In this document: positions 23,179 to 34,016 of the stretch, piece by piece
How positions within the stretch are numbered: position 1 is the first letter of the stretch
Layout: every line of letters starts with the position of its first letter
Source: Halicephalobus mephisto
Taxonomy: Eukaryota > Nematoda > Chromadorea > Rhabditida > Panagrolaimidae
DNA length: 48,092 nt
Assembly (NCBI GenBank): GCA_009193035.1
Contig: SWDT01000357.1
Span: forward strand, 1-48,092
Reading direction: 5' to 3'
Translations under genes and position numbers: made by a program
Notes under the pieces: model-generated
Told to the model about the DNA's origin: nothing
Seen by the model: the letters and a program-made list of their open reading frames with translations, nothing else
Database searches by the model: none

Positions 23179-23863
23179 CCACTTCCCTCTGCTATTCACC
23201 GGAAAATTAAGATTATTATCACGAAACGACGGAAACTATTTCACATAACACGAGGGAAATTTCGCAACAACCACGTTTTGAAACTCTTCAATTATACACG
23301 TTTCATCGACGTAAATGAGAGAACATTCAGGAGAGATATATATGAAGTAAAAACAAAACACTAACAAGAGGAACTTGGAAGAAAGAATGATGACCAAGAA
23401 CGGAGGGAAAGTGGCGGGTGAATTCGGAATGAATGCAACAGCAGTTTTTCCGCGCAAGACCCGCTCCTTGCTGTTTTATCATGGCAGTTCGTGGAAAGTT
23501 CGAGGTCGTTAACGACACCAATAATAAACTATAAACAATGCTGGTTGTTAAGACAGTTGTAAATCTAATAATGTCAATATAGAAATATAACATGCACGCA
23601 GTAACATCCAAGATTATTTGAAAGCAAGAGAATCCACTTGGTCACGCACAATCCCTTGTTGTTCCGTATTCCCTACATTTATGAATGCAAAGAAACACAA
23701 AAGACAATAGACGAGCCATAGAACTCCTGGATAAACCTTTTATATGGAAAACGTGGGGGAATACGTCCGTCTCCCAAAGCACGGAAAATCATTTCATTAA
23801 TTCCAATGGATCCTCTGAATCATGGAATTTCAATTTTATTAGAATTCATTGTTCAACAATAAA
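23179..23863. other. Intergenic stretch upstream of CLASP
   Basis: No convincing exon. It contains the CLASP promoter side and the SRP9 3' end; a minus-strand AATAAA lies within about 30 bases of the SRP9 stop. Confidence 0.4.
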
Positions 23864-24172
23864 TTAAGCGGATTTAACAGTAATGTTCCGCATGAGTGTC
23901 GCAGTCAACTTTTCAAGTCGTTTGAGATCTTGTTGTTGGTCGCTGCGAAACTGTAGACAAACAACGTCGTCGGTGAACTTGAGGATAATCTGTCCTTCAT
24001 CATGCTTATATTTCGTGACAAATCTAAAAAAGAACCAATTCATATATCACTCAGATCGAGCATGAAGTACAGAGATTTATCAATGTAGAAATTACCTGCA
24101 TCTGTTCCCGCTCACGCCGTACAATTTCTCAACCGCCTTAGCAAATTCTTCAAAGGACGAAAAGTAAGTCAT
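23864..24172 (-). CDS. Signal recognition particle 9 kDa subunit
   Basis: SRP9 pairs with SRP14 on the Alu domain of SRP RNA and slows elongation of secretory proteins. Two exons, 24172-24096 and 24023-23864, give 78 residues against 86 in human. The sequence runs MTYFSSFEEFAKAVEKLY, then FVTKYKHDEGQIILKFTDD and VVCLQFRSDQQQDLKRLEKL, matching the family order of helix, beta sheet and C-terminal helix. TTATTGTTAG lies just before the ATG leader and may be the trans-splice acceptor. The match covers the whole protein. Confidence 0.93.
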
Positions 24173-25227
24173 ATTAAAGATTACTAACAATAAATATGGA
24201 TTAGAACTAAGTCCAACAGAGAATTTCGATCTCCAATCGAGAAAGAAACTAGTCCAACTAATAGCTATTCTGCACGTCGCCCGCACGATGCGCAACTAGA
24301 CCGCGGTCAAAAATACAGGAATAACTGATAATGTTCCAAACTGCTTGAATTTACCTATTCCCTATCTAAATCTAACATTTAAGTCAAGAATACATTATTT
24401 TGAAGAAAAGGGAAAAACATCACTTATGAGCGGCTCTGCAAAAACGAAATCGAATCTTATTCAAAACGAGAAAAAAAACTGGATCATCCAATTATTCCCC
24501 ACTTAAACAAATTTCTATTTATGTGAAGGAAAATTTGGCATCGTAAAGCTTGCGCAATTCTTCTTATACGAAAAAATGACATTAGACCAGGAAAGTCGTT
24601 TTTTATATCCGCAACGGAGTCTGGTCTTTGGGTTTGGGAAATTCTAGAATTAAAATTTTGTACACTATTTTCCTCCTTCAGGGAATGTTACGGGGTTTTT
24701 TACATGGGATGACTGGACAGAAGACATTACTTTTTAAGATACAATTTAAAAGTTGAAACAAAAGTAAACGTAAAAAACTCAAGTTCGCTTTAAAGTTTAA
24801 AACGATTGAAATTTTCTCAGTTTCGGATATTCTGTTTATTCCTAAAAATTCAATTTTTGAAATTGTAGTAACTACCAAGAACTCTAAGCTCGATTTCTCG
24901 CTCCTCGTTCTTAAGCTTGACTCCTATGGTTCGCCGACCTTCTTGATAACTCACTTAGAAAAGAAACTAACATTACTCGAGGACAAAAACTTAAAAGTAA
25001 AAGACACAAACAACTGGATAAACAGCATGAATAAATCGAGACGAATTGGACCTTGGGGAGCAAATCTTATTTACATCACTCCAGATTCTCCTCCACTATC
25101 CCAATTGCAAGTCCGCTACTGTTGACACCAACAACAACCATTAATGACATTTATCTATATAATAATCCAATTAGTATTTATTGGTCTTTTACCTATTACT
25201 CCTAGTTCTGTAAAATCTATCCTACTA
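24173..25227. other. Intergenic stretch between SRP9 and the J-protein gene
   Basis: AT-rich, no exon seen. It includes an exact TTCTAGAA at 24642-24649 and, near its right end, a minus-strand AATAAA at 25182-25177 that fits the J-protein 3' end. Confidence 0.4.
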
Positions 25228-25984
25228 TCACTTCTGGGTAAGACCATAACCAATAGCTAACAGAATCATTGTGATTCCGAAGGTGATACTCGTATTCTTT
25301 TTCCGACGCTCACGGGCATTTGCTTCCTGTTCACGAATTAACTGTTCGAATGACGGTAACGGGTGCTTTTGCCGACGCTTCATCTCTTCTAGCTCCTCAT
25401 GAAGACGACGTTCTTCCGCCTCCCTTTGAGCTGCTCGACTATCCTTATAGTTCATATACCCATCCGGATCTTCTGTTTTCCTTTTATTGCCAAACTCGTC
25501 ATAGAACTCATTTGGCATCTGATAGTGCTGATGAAAAACCCGTCTTCGTCTGCAAGAAGGTGATCATATAACAATCTCAATCAAAACCCAACCTGTTCGC
25601 CTTTTGGAAATGTTCGAAATCCTTATAGTCGATATCCAGATCTTCATACTGTTTATGTCTCGTTCCTGCCTTTGATCTCGTCCGCATTTCAGTATATACA
25701 CGAGGCCCCGAGTACCGCGGAGTCATGGTTGAATCATATGCTCTTCGTTTATCCTCAGTTCCTAAGGCTTCATAAGCAGCAGCAACCTTTTGGAATTGTT
25801 CAGCAGCTTTCGTAGGATCATCAGGGTTGGTATCCGGATGATACTTCTTCGAAAGTTCATAGAAAGCGGCTTTAATCTCCTTAGCACTAGCGTCAGGTTT
25901 AACTCCAAGTACACCATAATGATCCTGAGAAGTGGAGGAAAAAGTCCTCCGCAAAACTGCACTCTTGGGTATCCGACTAAACAT
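25228..25984 (-). CDS. Membrane-anchored J-domain protein with mitochondrial-type leader
   Basis: Co-chaperone that stimulates Hsp70 ATPase. Two exons, 25984-25593 and 25549-25228, give 237 residues. The first 20 residues ([19 protein letters not shown]) are basic, hydroxylated and free of acids, like a mitochondrial presequence. The J-domain follows ([20 protein letters not shown]) with the catalytic HPD at residues 49-51 in [12 protein letters not shown] charged, Glu/Arg-rich segment leads to a C-terminal membrane helix ([17 protein letters not shown]) ending LTQK. This layout recalls DNAJC4/DNAJC30-like proteins, but I cannot fix the subfamily. The start is chosen because TTGGTTTTAG lies about 17 bases upstream of this ATG and the longer upstream frame has no clean start. 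It lies about 300 bases downstream of the PPTC7-type gene. Confidence 0.85.
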
Positions 25985-26281
25985 TTGTGAGTCACATCTA
26001 TCTAAAACCAAGGATAAATCGCAAGTTTTCGAACAAAGATATATAGATAATGACGATCTAGAACATCGCATTCCTTTCAAACAATATTTGAAAAACATTT
26101 ACTCCTACAACTTTAACGACGAATTTGCTAGAACAATTGAGCCAATTTTGTCATCAAAAAGATAATCCCAGTAATTTCAATAAAGCGCTAAAAATCAATC
26201 TACTTGTATCAATATGGAGCTGGGACACACCCGCCAAGTCGAGACATGTAGAAGCCACATGCAATGTCTTGTGATGGGATC
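25985..26281. other. Short spacer between PPTC7-type and J-protein genes
   Basis: About 297 bases on one strand, ending at an acceptor TTGGTTTTAG just before the J-protein ATG. The size and position are compatible with an operon spacer. Confidence 0.4.
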
Positions 26282-27386
26282 TTAGTTGATGTAGAGCAGA
26301 ACAAGAGTAATGTCATCTGGCTTTCCACCAATAGCTGTAATACCATATTCACCTGCCTTAACCGCGAATGGGGATTTGTGTTGCTCATCATGGGAGAGAC
26401 GCCGAGCAATCAAGGCGATAGTGTTACAGATCATCTGGATGTTCTGTGGTTCAGCATTCTTCAAGACATCGACGATGATTTTTTCTGGAACGTTATCCCA
26501 GAGTCCATCAGTGGCAAGAAGAACGACATCCCCGGATTCTAATTCAATCTTCTGCATGTCTGACTTTTCTGGGGTATCTGTGATGAATCCATTGTTTTCT
26601 AAAAGCACTTATTCACTGGCAGAACATCACGAAGTGACTTACCGACAGATTCTGGCAAAAGCGTCAGTTGGAAAGGAGCATTGAAATAGTGGGTCTGCTC
26701 TTGGGATTTATGGAGGATTTTTCCTTTACGATAAATAAGGAAACCAGAGTCACCCAAATTTGCTGTGTAGAGCATATTCTGATGCACAACAACAACACAA
26801 GCAGTAGATGATCTAAAATTACCGGGTGAGTCAACAAAGTAATACGAGAAAACATACCCCACAGGGCGAGGAGCTTCTGATAGGGCTGTAAAGGCTTTCG
26901 CCATGATCAAGTCCGGTCTTGTAGGTTCGAAATCTCCCGACTTCACGATATCAGCACAATGCTTCATCAATCGAGAGGAAAATTCAGAGGGATCAATGCC
27001 GTATTTACGCCAACCACCCACACCATCTGCTACTCCTGCAATTAAAAATTCATGTCGACAATGTTTATGATCAATGATAACCAACCAGCAACATGAGTAT
27101 TCTGATGTCTAGCAATGAAGCACGCGTCTTCACCGAAAACACCGTGATCGAGTACGCAGGACGGTCCATTGATTAGTTCCTTGGGGAATCCACATGAAGT
27201 AGCGTTCACGGATGTCCCAGGCTTGACCTGAGCAGCGGCTTCGGAGCTGAGATAGCTGGCAGTAATAACAGCACATAACTGAGATTTGCCGGATCCGCCG
27301 GTCGCGCGCAATCCGGCACCAATCTCCTTAACAAGTGCAGATTGCCCTGCGATACGACCAAGTTGTCGCGTCGTATAACTAAGCAT
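26282..27386 (-). CDS. PP2C-type protein phosphatase, PPTC7 family
   Basis: Mg/Mn-dependent serine/threonine phosphatase; the family acts at mitochondria on coenzyme Q biosynthesis and import factors. Four exons: 27386-27086, 27035-26858, 26812-26643 and 26598-26282; 321 residues. Metal-binding motifs appear in order: VADGVGGWRKYGIDPSEFS near residue 104, TANLGDSGFLIYRKGKILH, LLATDGLWDNVPEKI, and GGKPDDITLVLLYIN at the end. The N-terminal 40 residues are basic and acid-poor (MLSYTTRQLGRIAGQSALVK), consistent with a mitochondrial leader. GTTCTTTTTAG lies about 35 bases upstream of the ATG as a likely trans-splice acceptor. The DGVGGW form, rather than the usual PP2C DGHGG, is typical of PPTC7. 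Confidence 0.92.
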
Positions 27387-27786
27387 TTTTCCAAGTTATT
27401 ACGCGACCGTGGATAGCATTCCTAAAAAGAACAAAATAAGTAGAAAGTAAAATATATAAAGTAAGAAAAAATTGAATTCAGGAATAAGAGCAATCCTATT
27501 GATGTTCTAGCGAAAACGACAGCAAGCACGAGACAAACACGGACAAACGGACAAACTGCGGGTAGGGAACTATTCTCTGTTCCTATCCCCATCATCAGGT
27601 TGTCCCGCGGCTTTAACATCTGGCCAGTTTCCTTGGTTTTTATACCTTTTGATTATTAGTACATCAATTTTAATTGGCTTATTGTAAATAAAAACGATTA
27701 TTCATAAGTGTGAGCAATCTACATCACTTTTAATTTTAGTTTTTATTTTGAAATTATCACAGTTGCTATGCACACGGTTTTAAAGC
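27387..27786. other. Intergenic stretch upstream of the phosphatase
   Basis: Contains the phosphatase 5' side and the 3' UTR of the first chemoreceptor, with a minus-strand AATAAA near 27745. No exon seen. Confidence 0.4.
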
Positions 27787-29071
27787 TTATGTGTTCCATT
27801 GCACATAAAGTTGCTGGAAGTAGAGATCATGAGCGTCTAGTTGTTCGCACCGAACTCTCCGGACATTACAGAAATAAATCAGAATTCTCTCTCTCATCTG
27901 CTTGATGAAGAAGAAGAACATCAAGGGTGAGACGTTCATGTACAGAACCACTCCGCTGTTGAATATAGTCACAAACAACAATGAAAGACTCCTGTCGTTC
28001 GTGATGAACACTGCTCCAATGTAAAACGAAGCACCAACTATCGTACAAATCGAAGACAGTATCAGATTGGGATATATTGCTGTACATGTTTGTATGTTTT
28101 CCCTGAGCTGGAATGAGGTTACCGTAGAGAACACAATTATGTGCTTACCTGTAATTTGTAACCTAAGGCGAAATTATAGTACTGATCCATGTTTAAGTTG
28201 TTTTTCTTCATTACAAAGTACATCATGACAGTTCCAATTAAATTGATTCCAGCGACTACTGTAGGCATAAATGCTAATGAAAACGTATTCGAGGCGACGA
28301 GGGCCTGAATGCTCAGCCCCGCGACAATAGACATGAATACAAGAATAATGGCAATTGTCGGTTTTGTCTTTTTTTCGTATTCTTCTGGATCTCTAGTGGC
28401 GATTAACCGGTCCAGAGTCACACAGGGAAACAGTATCCCTCCAATCACGAGAGCACATTCCCGCAGGATATGCAGAGCCCTCCAAGGACCGTAAATCGAT
28501 AAATCTGCAAGAATTGGAATTAGAATAAGGTCGAAAATCAAATTCGTCACCTATGTTATCGACAGCAAAAATTAACACAAACTGAGAGATTCGTAGGCCG
28601 AAAAATATGAAATACAAAACAACAAATGATATCAGGAAAACCCTGAGATTACAATGGAAATATCTAGCAACTCCACCAAAATACAGGAAACAGAATATAA
28701 TAACGAACATGAAACTAGTAATTAAACAAACAAGTTCCACAATATGCAGAAGTATCGAAGTTCGTTCTATCGACGTCCATAATACATCCACTAAAATTAA
28801 TTAATTATTGTAACAATTAGGAATAGATTTCAACACAAAATTAATTTGACACGGATTTCCACAATCCTAAGTTTCAAATATTAGATCCAGAAACTCCCAT
28901 TAGATTCTAAAAAGTTCCAAAATTCCTCACAAAGTTCTAAAAAGATCTGGAAGTTTCTGAGATTTTCAAAAAATTTGAGTTGTAAAAATTTTTAATATTT
29001 ACTAAAACAAAATTACCTTGGATAGCAGTCATCTTTATCATATTCTGTTCAAAATATTTTTCTTCCGACAT
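27787..29071 (-). CDS. Serpentine chemoreceptor, SRE-type (copy 1)
   Basis: Nematode seven-transmembrane chemosensory receptor. Four exons: 29071-29017 (MSEEKYFEQNMIKMTAIQ), 28790-28551, 28504-28149 and 28107-27787; 323 residues. Hydrophobic helices include ILLHIVELVCLITSFMFVII, VFLISFVVLYFIFFGL, TIAIILVFMSIVAGLSI and LLFVTIFNSGVVLYMN. Between helices lies LDRLIATRDPEEYEKK, and GYKLQLRENIQTC precedes the late helices. The tail ends YFQQLYVQWNT. These features fit the SRE family of the Sra superfamily; SRAB is the main alternative. The first exon is short and far upstream, but its phase and donor fit. The second receptor next door has the same length and intron phases. Confidence 0.78.
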
Positions 29072-29575
29072 TTATAAGCGAATAACGTGGAGTTACTTAA
29101 CCAGCTTTGAAATAATGTTCTTTAGCTTGTATTTCGGCACCAGATTAAAAGCCAGGGAGCGTAAGAATGGAGGTGGAGACAAAATTCGTTAATTTAGAAA
29201 ACTTCTGCGTTATGTCGTGCTGAAGCAATGCCTAAAACATTATCTTTAAGCTTCTCACGTGAACCGTAAAAACAAATAAAACCTTTTATTTTATTCTAAT
29301 CAGAATACTGTAACAGTCACACTACCGTGATAATTAAAAGTAGATGTTATTATTAAACTCTTTGAAAACTAATTTCTCGAATCAGTTCATCATGCCAAAT
29401 GTGTATTAATAATCAATACATTTTTGTTTGGATATGTTGAATTATAAAAGTACAACTTTTACAGAAAACTAGCAATTTTGAATGACTTACAAGATGTGGT
29501 TTTCTACGTAGCTTGAATGCTTTATAATCAACTTTACATAGCAACAGTACAATAATCTTATTACCAGACTACAAG
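29072..29575. other. Spacer between the two chemoreceptor genes
   Basis: AT-rich sequence with the promoter side of receptor copy 1 and the 3' end of copy 2. No exon seen. Confidence 0.4.
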
Positions 29576-30676
29576 TTACCCCCATTGATTTCTTAATTGA
29601 GAAAAATAAGTATCTGTTGTTTTCACCAGGTTGATAATATGTATATTTTTGTTGGTTTTGAAGCACGGGAGAGCTGCTTTCATTTTTTCGGACACTCCCA
29701 ATATCGATATCGGCGATAAACAGAAGTACAAGGATATTCCTACATTTAACAAAACTGCTAAGATTACAGAAAAACAATTTGAGTCATTCATCATAACAAT
29801 AACTGTGTACAGTATTCCGCCAACAAATCCGGCAACGGAGGCTAATATGAGGAAAGGAATGACAGCGGCACAAACTCGTAGATTTTCTCGTATCTGAAAA
29901 CTGTTTTTAAAAAATAATTTACTCGAATACTTACCTGGTACTTTTTGGACAAGGATTGCTCGATAATCTGAAGTTTTCTTTTATTGGTTTTATAAATGAA
30001 ATACATTGCACATAGGGCCCAAGCATTTACAAGGAGAATTATCAGCGACATGAAAACAACTGATATAATGTCGAAATAACGGAAAACCTCCATGCCGAAG
30101 CTACTCATAAAACTGAATCCAACAAGGAGTAAAGCAAAAGTTCTCGAATGTTGTAGTTCATAAGCTTCTGGATTCCTTGTCGCCAAGAAACAATCGACAG
30201 TCATCAGCGGAGTTACTGTAGACCCGAAAATTAGACAGGTTTCCGTTATAGCATAAGCTAACTTCAATGGGCCGTAATATGAAATGTCTGAAGACATCTT
30301 TGAAACGTTAATTATGATTAATTAAACCACACCTTCAATCAAGCAAAACGAGGCGAATAAAAGTGTTAATATTCTGACAGTAACATAGATGTAAAAACTG
30401 GACAATAAAGCATAGAAGAATGTAAGAATTCTGATGTGGAAACTATTTCTGCTGTACATAAGAGCGTAGAAGAAAATACCGACAATGATGAGACTGAGAG
30501 AAATACCGATAACTTCGACAATTGTAAGACCAAATATGACATCTAGTTGATCTGTTGTTAAATCGGTACCTGAAAGCAAGAAAATACAAAGATTCAAACA
30601 ATACAACCTTACATCCATGAACAATATTTGAAACAGAAGAAAATCGTTCGGCAAACGTTATATTGTAACAGGACAT
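29576..30676 (-). CDS. Serpentine chemoreceptor, SRE-type (copy 2)
   Basis: Tandem paralogue of copy 1. Four exons: 30676-30613, 30569-30333, 30287-29935 and 29893-29576; 323 residues, with intron phases 1, 1 and 0 as in copy 1. Helices include IIVGIFFYALMY, LTFFYALLSSFYIYV, FALLLVGFSFMSSFGM and VIPFLILASVAGFVGG. The loop VDCFLATRNPEAYELQH matches LDRLIATRDPEEYEKK of copy 1, KKYQIRENLRVCAA matches its pre-helix segment, and the tail ends YFSQLRNQWG. Sequence identity is low outside these blocks, so the duplication is old. Donor GTAAGG after exon 1 and all phases agree. Ligand unknown. Confidence 0.78.
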
Positions 30677-31175
30677 GAAATGAATGTTGTGTTTTATTTC
30701 TTGACTATTATTTAATAAGCAACTTCAACTTGATGACTAAATTCAAAGCTGAGTTGACTTTAATTTCTGAGAACTGAAAATTTTACATCTGTCAACAAAC
30801 AAAATTGTATTAGACTATTTCGAAATGTAGATGGACGCATGACGAATATTCATCATTAACTCATTTACTGTAGTATCAGATATGAAATTAATTGTAGTGG
30901 GAATTGAACTGTTATTAATCAATCATTTAATTTCTTTGCAGATTTTCACTTTCAGTAAAGTGATGCAAATGAAACAAGATTGAAATCTCAGTTGACAGCA
31001 ATACTCGGATTGAAGTCACTTTTGCGTAATCCGGATTCAGATCGCTCTTTTCTTGATAAAAAAGAGAAAAATTGGGTCAGTGAAGATTTTGATCATTTCT
31101 CCGAAAGCCGGATTTGAGAAAATCCAGAATAATTATTTCCGATCGGCTCTTGGCTTCAGTTGTTGTTCTCTGAAA
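30677..31175. other. Divergent spacer upstream of chemoreceptor copy 2 and the cysteine-rich gene
   Basis: No exon seen. An acceptor-like GGCTTCAG ends near 31159, 16 bases before the ATG of the cysteine-rich gene. Confidence 0.4.
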
Positions 31176-31693
31176 ATGCGGACCTTCCTATTTATTTTCA
31201 TGTCAATTAACATGGTTTTCTGTCAAAAAACAGACAAAAGCCGTAAGAGTTTGTTTTATTTACTGAAATTTTAGCAAAATTATTTTTAGAATTTCGTCAA
31301 TACACCTGTATTGAACACAACGAAGCTGATGTTACGGACTGTCGGCTGACCTTCATGACGACTGATGATGAACCCATAACTATCACAGATAGTGGATGTT
31401 TTATGGTATTTCTTAAATCTTTGCAAATTTCGCAGTTTCGTTTTCAGGAAAAAGACTTGGAGAAGCAAGAATTGCGTAATTTCTGTCCTCTCCAATGTGC
31501 TTCTTCTGATTTCGCCTACATTATTGCTCAAAGACCTCTGGAGAATCAATCGTGTCGAGAGAAAGAAACTTTCAACGTTATTCGTCGTAGAAACGATTGG
31601 TTCCTCTGGAGATCATCTGAGTGTCTCACAGAAGAGGTCCAATTCGACATCGGCTGCATCAACTCCCAATTCCTCGATCAATCCAAAAACTAA
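31176..31693 (+). CDS. Small secreted cysteine-rich protein, family not recognised
   Basis: Three exons, 31176-31242, 31290-31405 and 31448-31693, give 142 residues with consistent phases. Residues 1-16 form a signal peptide (MRTFLFIFMSINMVFC). The mature part has eight cysteines in the contexts YTCIEH, TDCRLTF, SGCFM, NFCPLQCASSD, QSCREK, SECLTEE and IGCINS, so four disulfides are possible. No transmembrane segment, dibasic array or known domain is apparent. GGCTTCAG shortly before the ATG suggests trans-splicing. I infer an extracellular protein and cannot name a function; nematodes have many lineage-specific families of this kind. Confidence 0.75.
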
Positions 31694-32638
31694 ATACACT
31701 CAGATAAGTGTCAATTTGAAATAATAACCAAATAATAAGTATTCCTTTTGCGGTAAATTTATCGGAAATAATTTTTGGAAATCAAAACAAAGTCATTTAT
31801 CTCGTTTGCAATGACAGCTTGGACGTTTTTCTTTGAGTTGTATTTCATTGCGCAACGTGCTCCTGCCGGGGAGATCCATATGGCCCGAGAGAGCGGCCAA
31901 GTCAAAACTGTGAAATGAGTCGGAATTAATTAGCTAAAAAGGAAACAAGAAGCTATGAAAACCATTTTGCCGCAATTGTCCAATTTTGGTTCCATCTCGA
32001 AGTTGTCCAAGTGCTAAGGAAGAAGTTGTTTATAAACAATTTCAAGTTGGTGCGATCCTTGAAGGGTCAACAGAGGGTGGAAAGTCGATCCAGAGTCATT
32101 CGATCTCATGATTGACGCAATTCCTCAGTCCTGTCTCTCGACGTAATAAAACTACAGTAATCGGGAAGTTTACGAAAAAGTCCATGATCTATTATCGGAA
32201 GGACAAATCGAAAAAGAAGGAGACAGTGTCATTTTCGTTTTCGGAAAACTGATGACTCTTTTGCCGCCGGCATTTCCCTTGTTCTGATGGTACTCGTTCA
32301 ATCCCGAGGATTATGTCTTCTCTTTTCTTGTCCAATTGCCATTTCGAGCATAAACTATCTGCCAGCTCTTCCTTTTTGGGCGTGCCGAATGGACCCAAAA
32401 GATACTGTATCCCTGCCGTCTGGCGGGTGAGTTTTCTGGCTGTCCCGAATTCGGCGTTCGTCCAGTCCCCGATCAAGCTCGATCCGAGAAAACCTAAGCT
32501 TCTGGTGGGCTTATATTGCGTGGAATTTGTTTCTCTTTGTGAATCCTACTGGCTTAAAGCAAGGCGTTGTTGTGCTTTGTGAAGAGGGAAAATTAAGCCT
32601 CGTCGAATCCCTTAGATTAAGGAACACAACATAAGCCA
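31694..32638. other. Upstream region of the Pitx gene
   Basis: About 945 bases with no exon I can support. Roughly 32170-32590 is richer in G and C and open in more than one frame, but neither frame has a proper ATG context or family match. It probably holds Pitx promoter and leader sequence. Confidence 0.4.
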
Positions 32639-33964
<1,326 letters not shown>

Positions 33965-33995
33965 TTCTGCTTCATTTCGTTGTCGATATTCCTAT

Positions 33996-34004
33996 TTTAT
34001 TAAA
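33996..34004. terminator. Overlapping poly(A) signals of two convergent genes
   Basis: TTTTATTAAAG reads as ATTAAA on the plus strand (33999-34004, serving Pitx) and AATAAA on the minus strand (34001-33996, serving the receptor subunit). The two stop codons are only 52 bases apart. Confidence 0.55.
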
Positions 34005-34016
34005 GACAATTATCAT

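Noticed and set aside
32192..32476. 94-codon minus-strand open frame upstream of Pitx
   Set aside because: Begins without an ATG, lacks a signal peptide or splice context, and overlaps another open frame in the same GC-richer promoter stretch. Peptide-precursor readings were considered but the KK/KR spacing fits no family.
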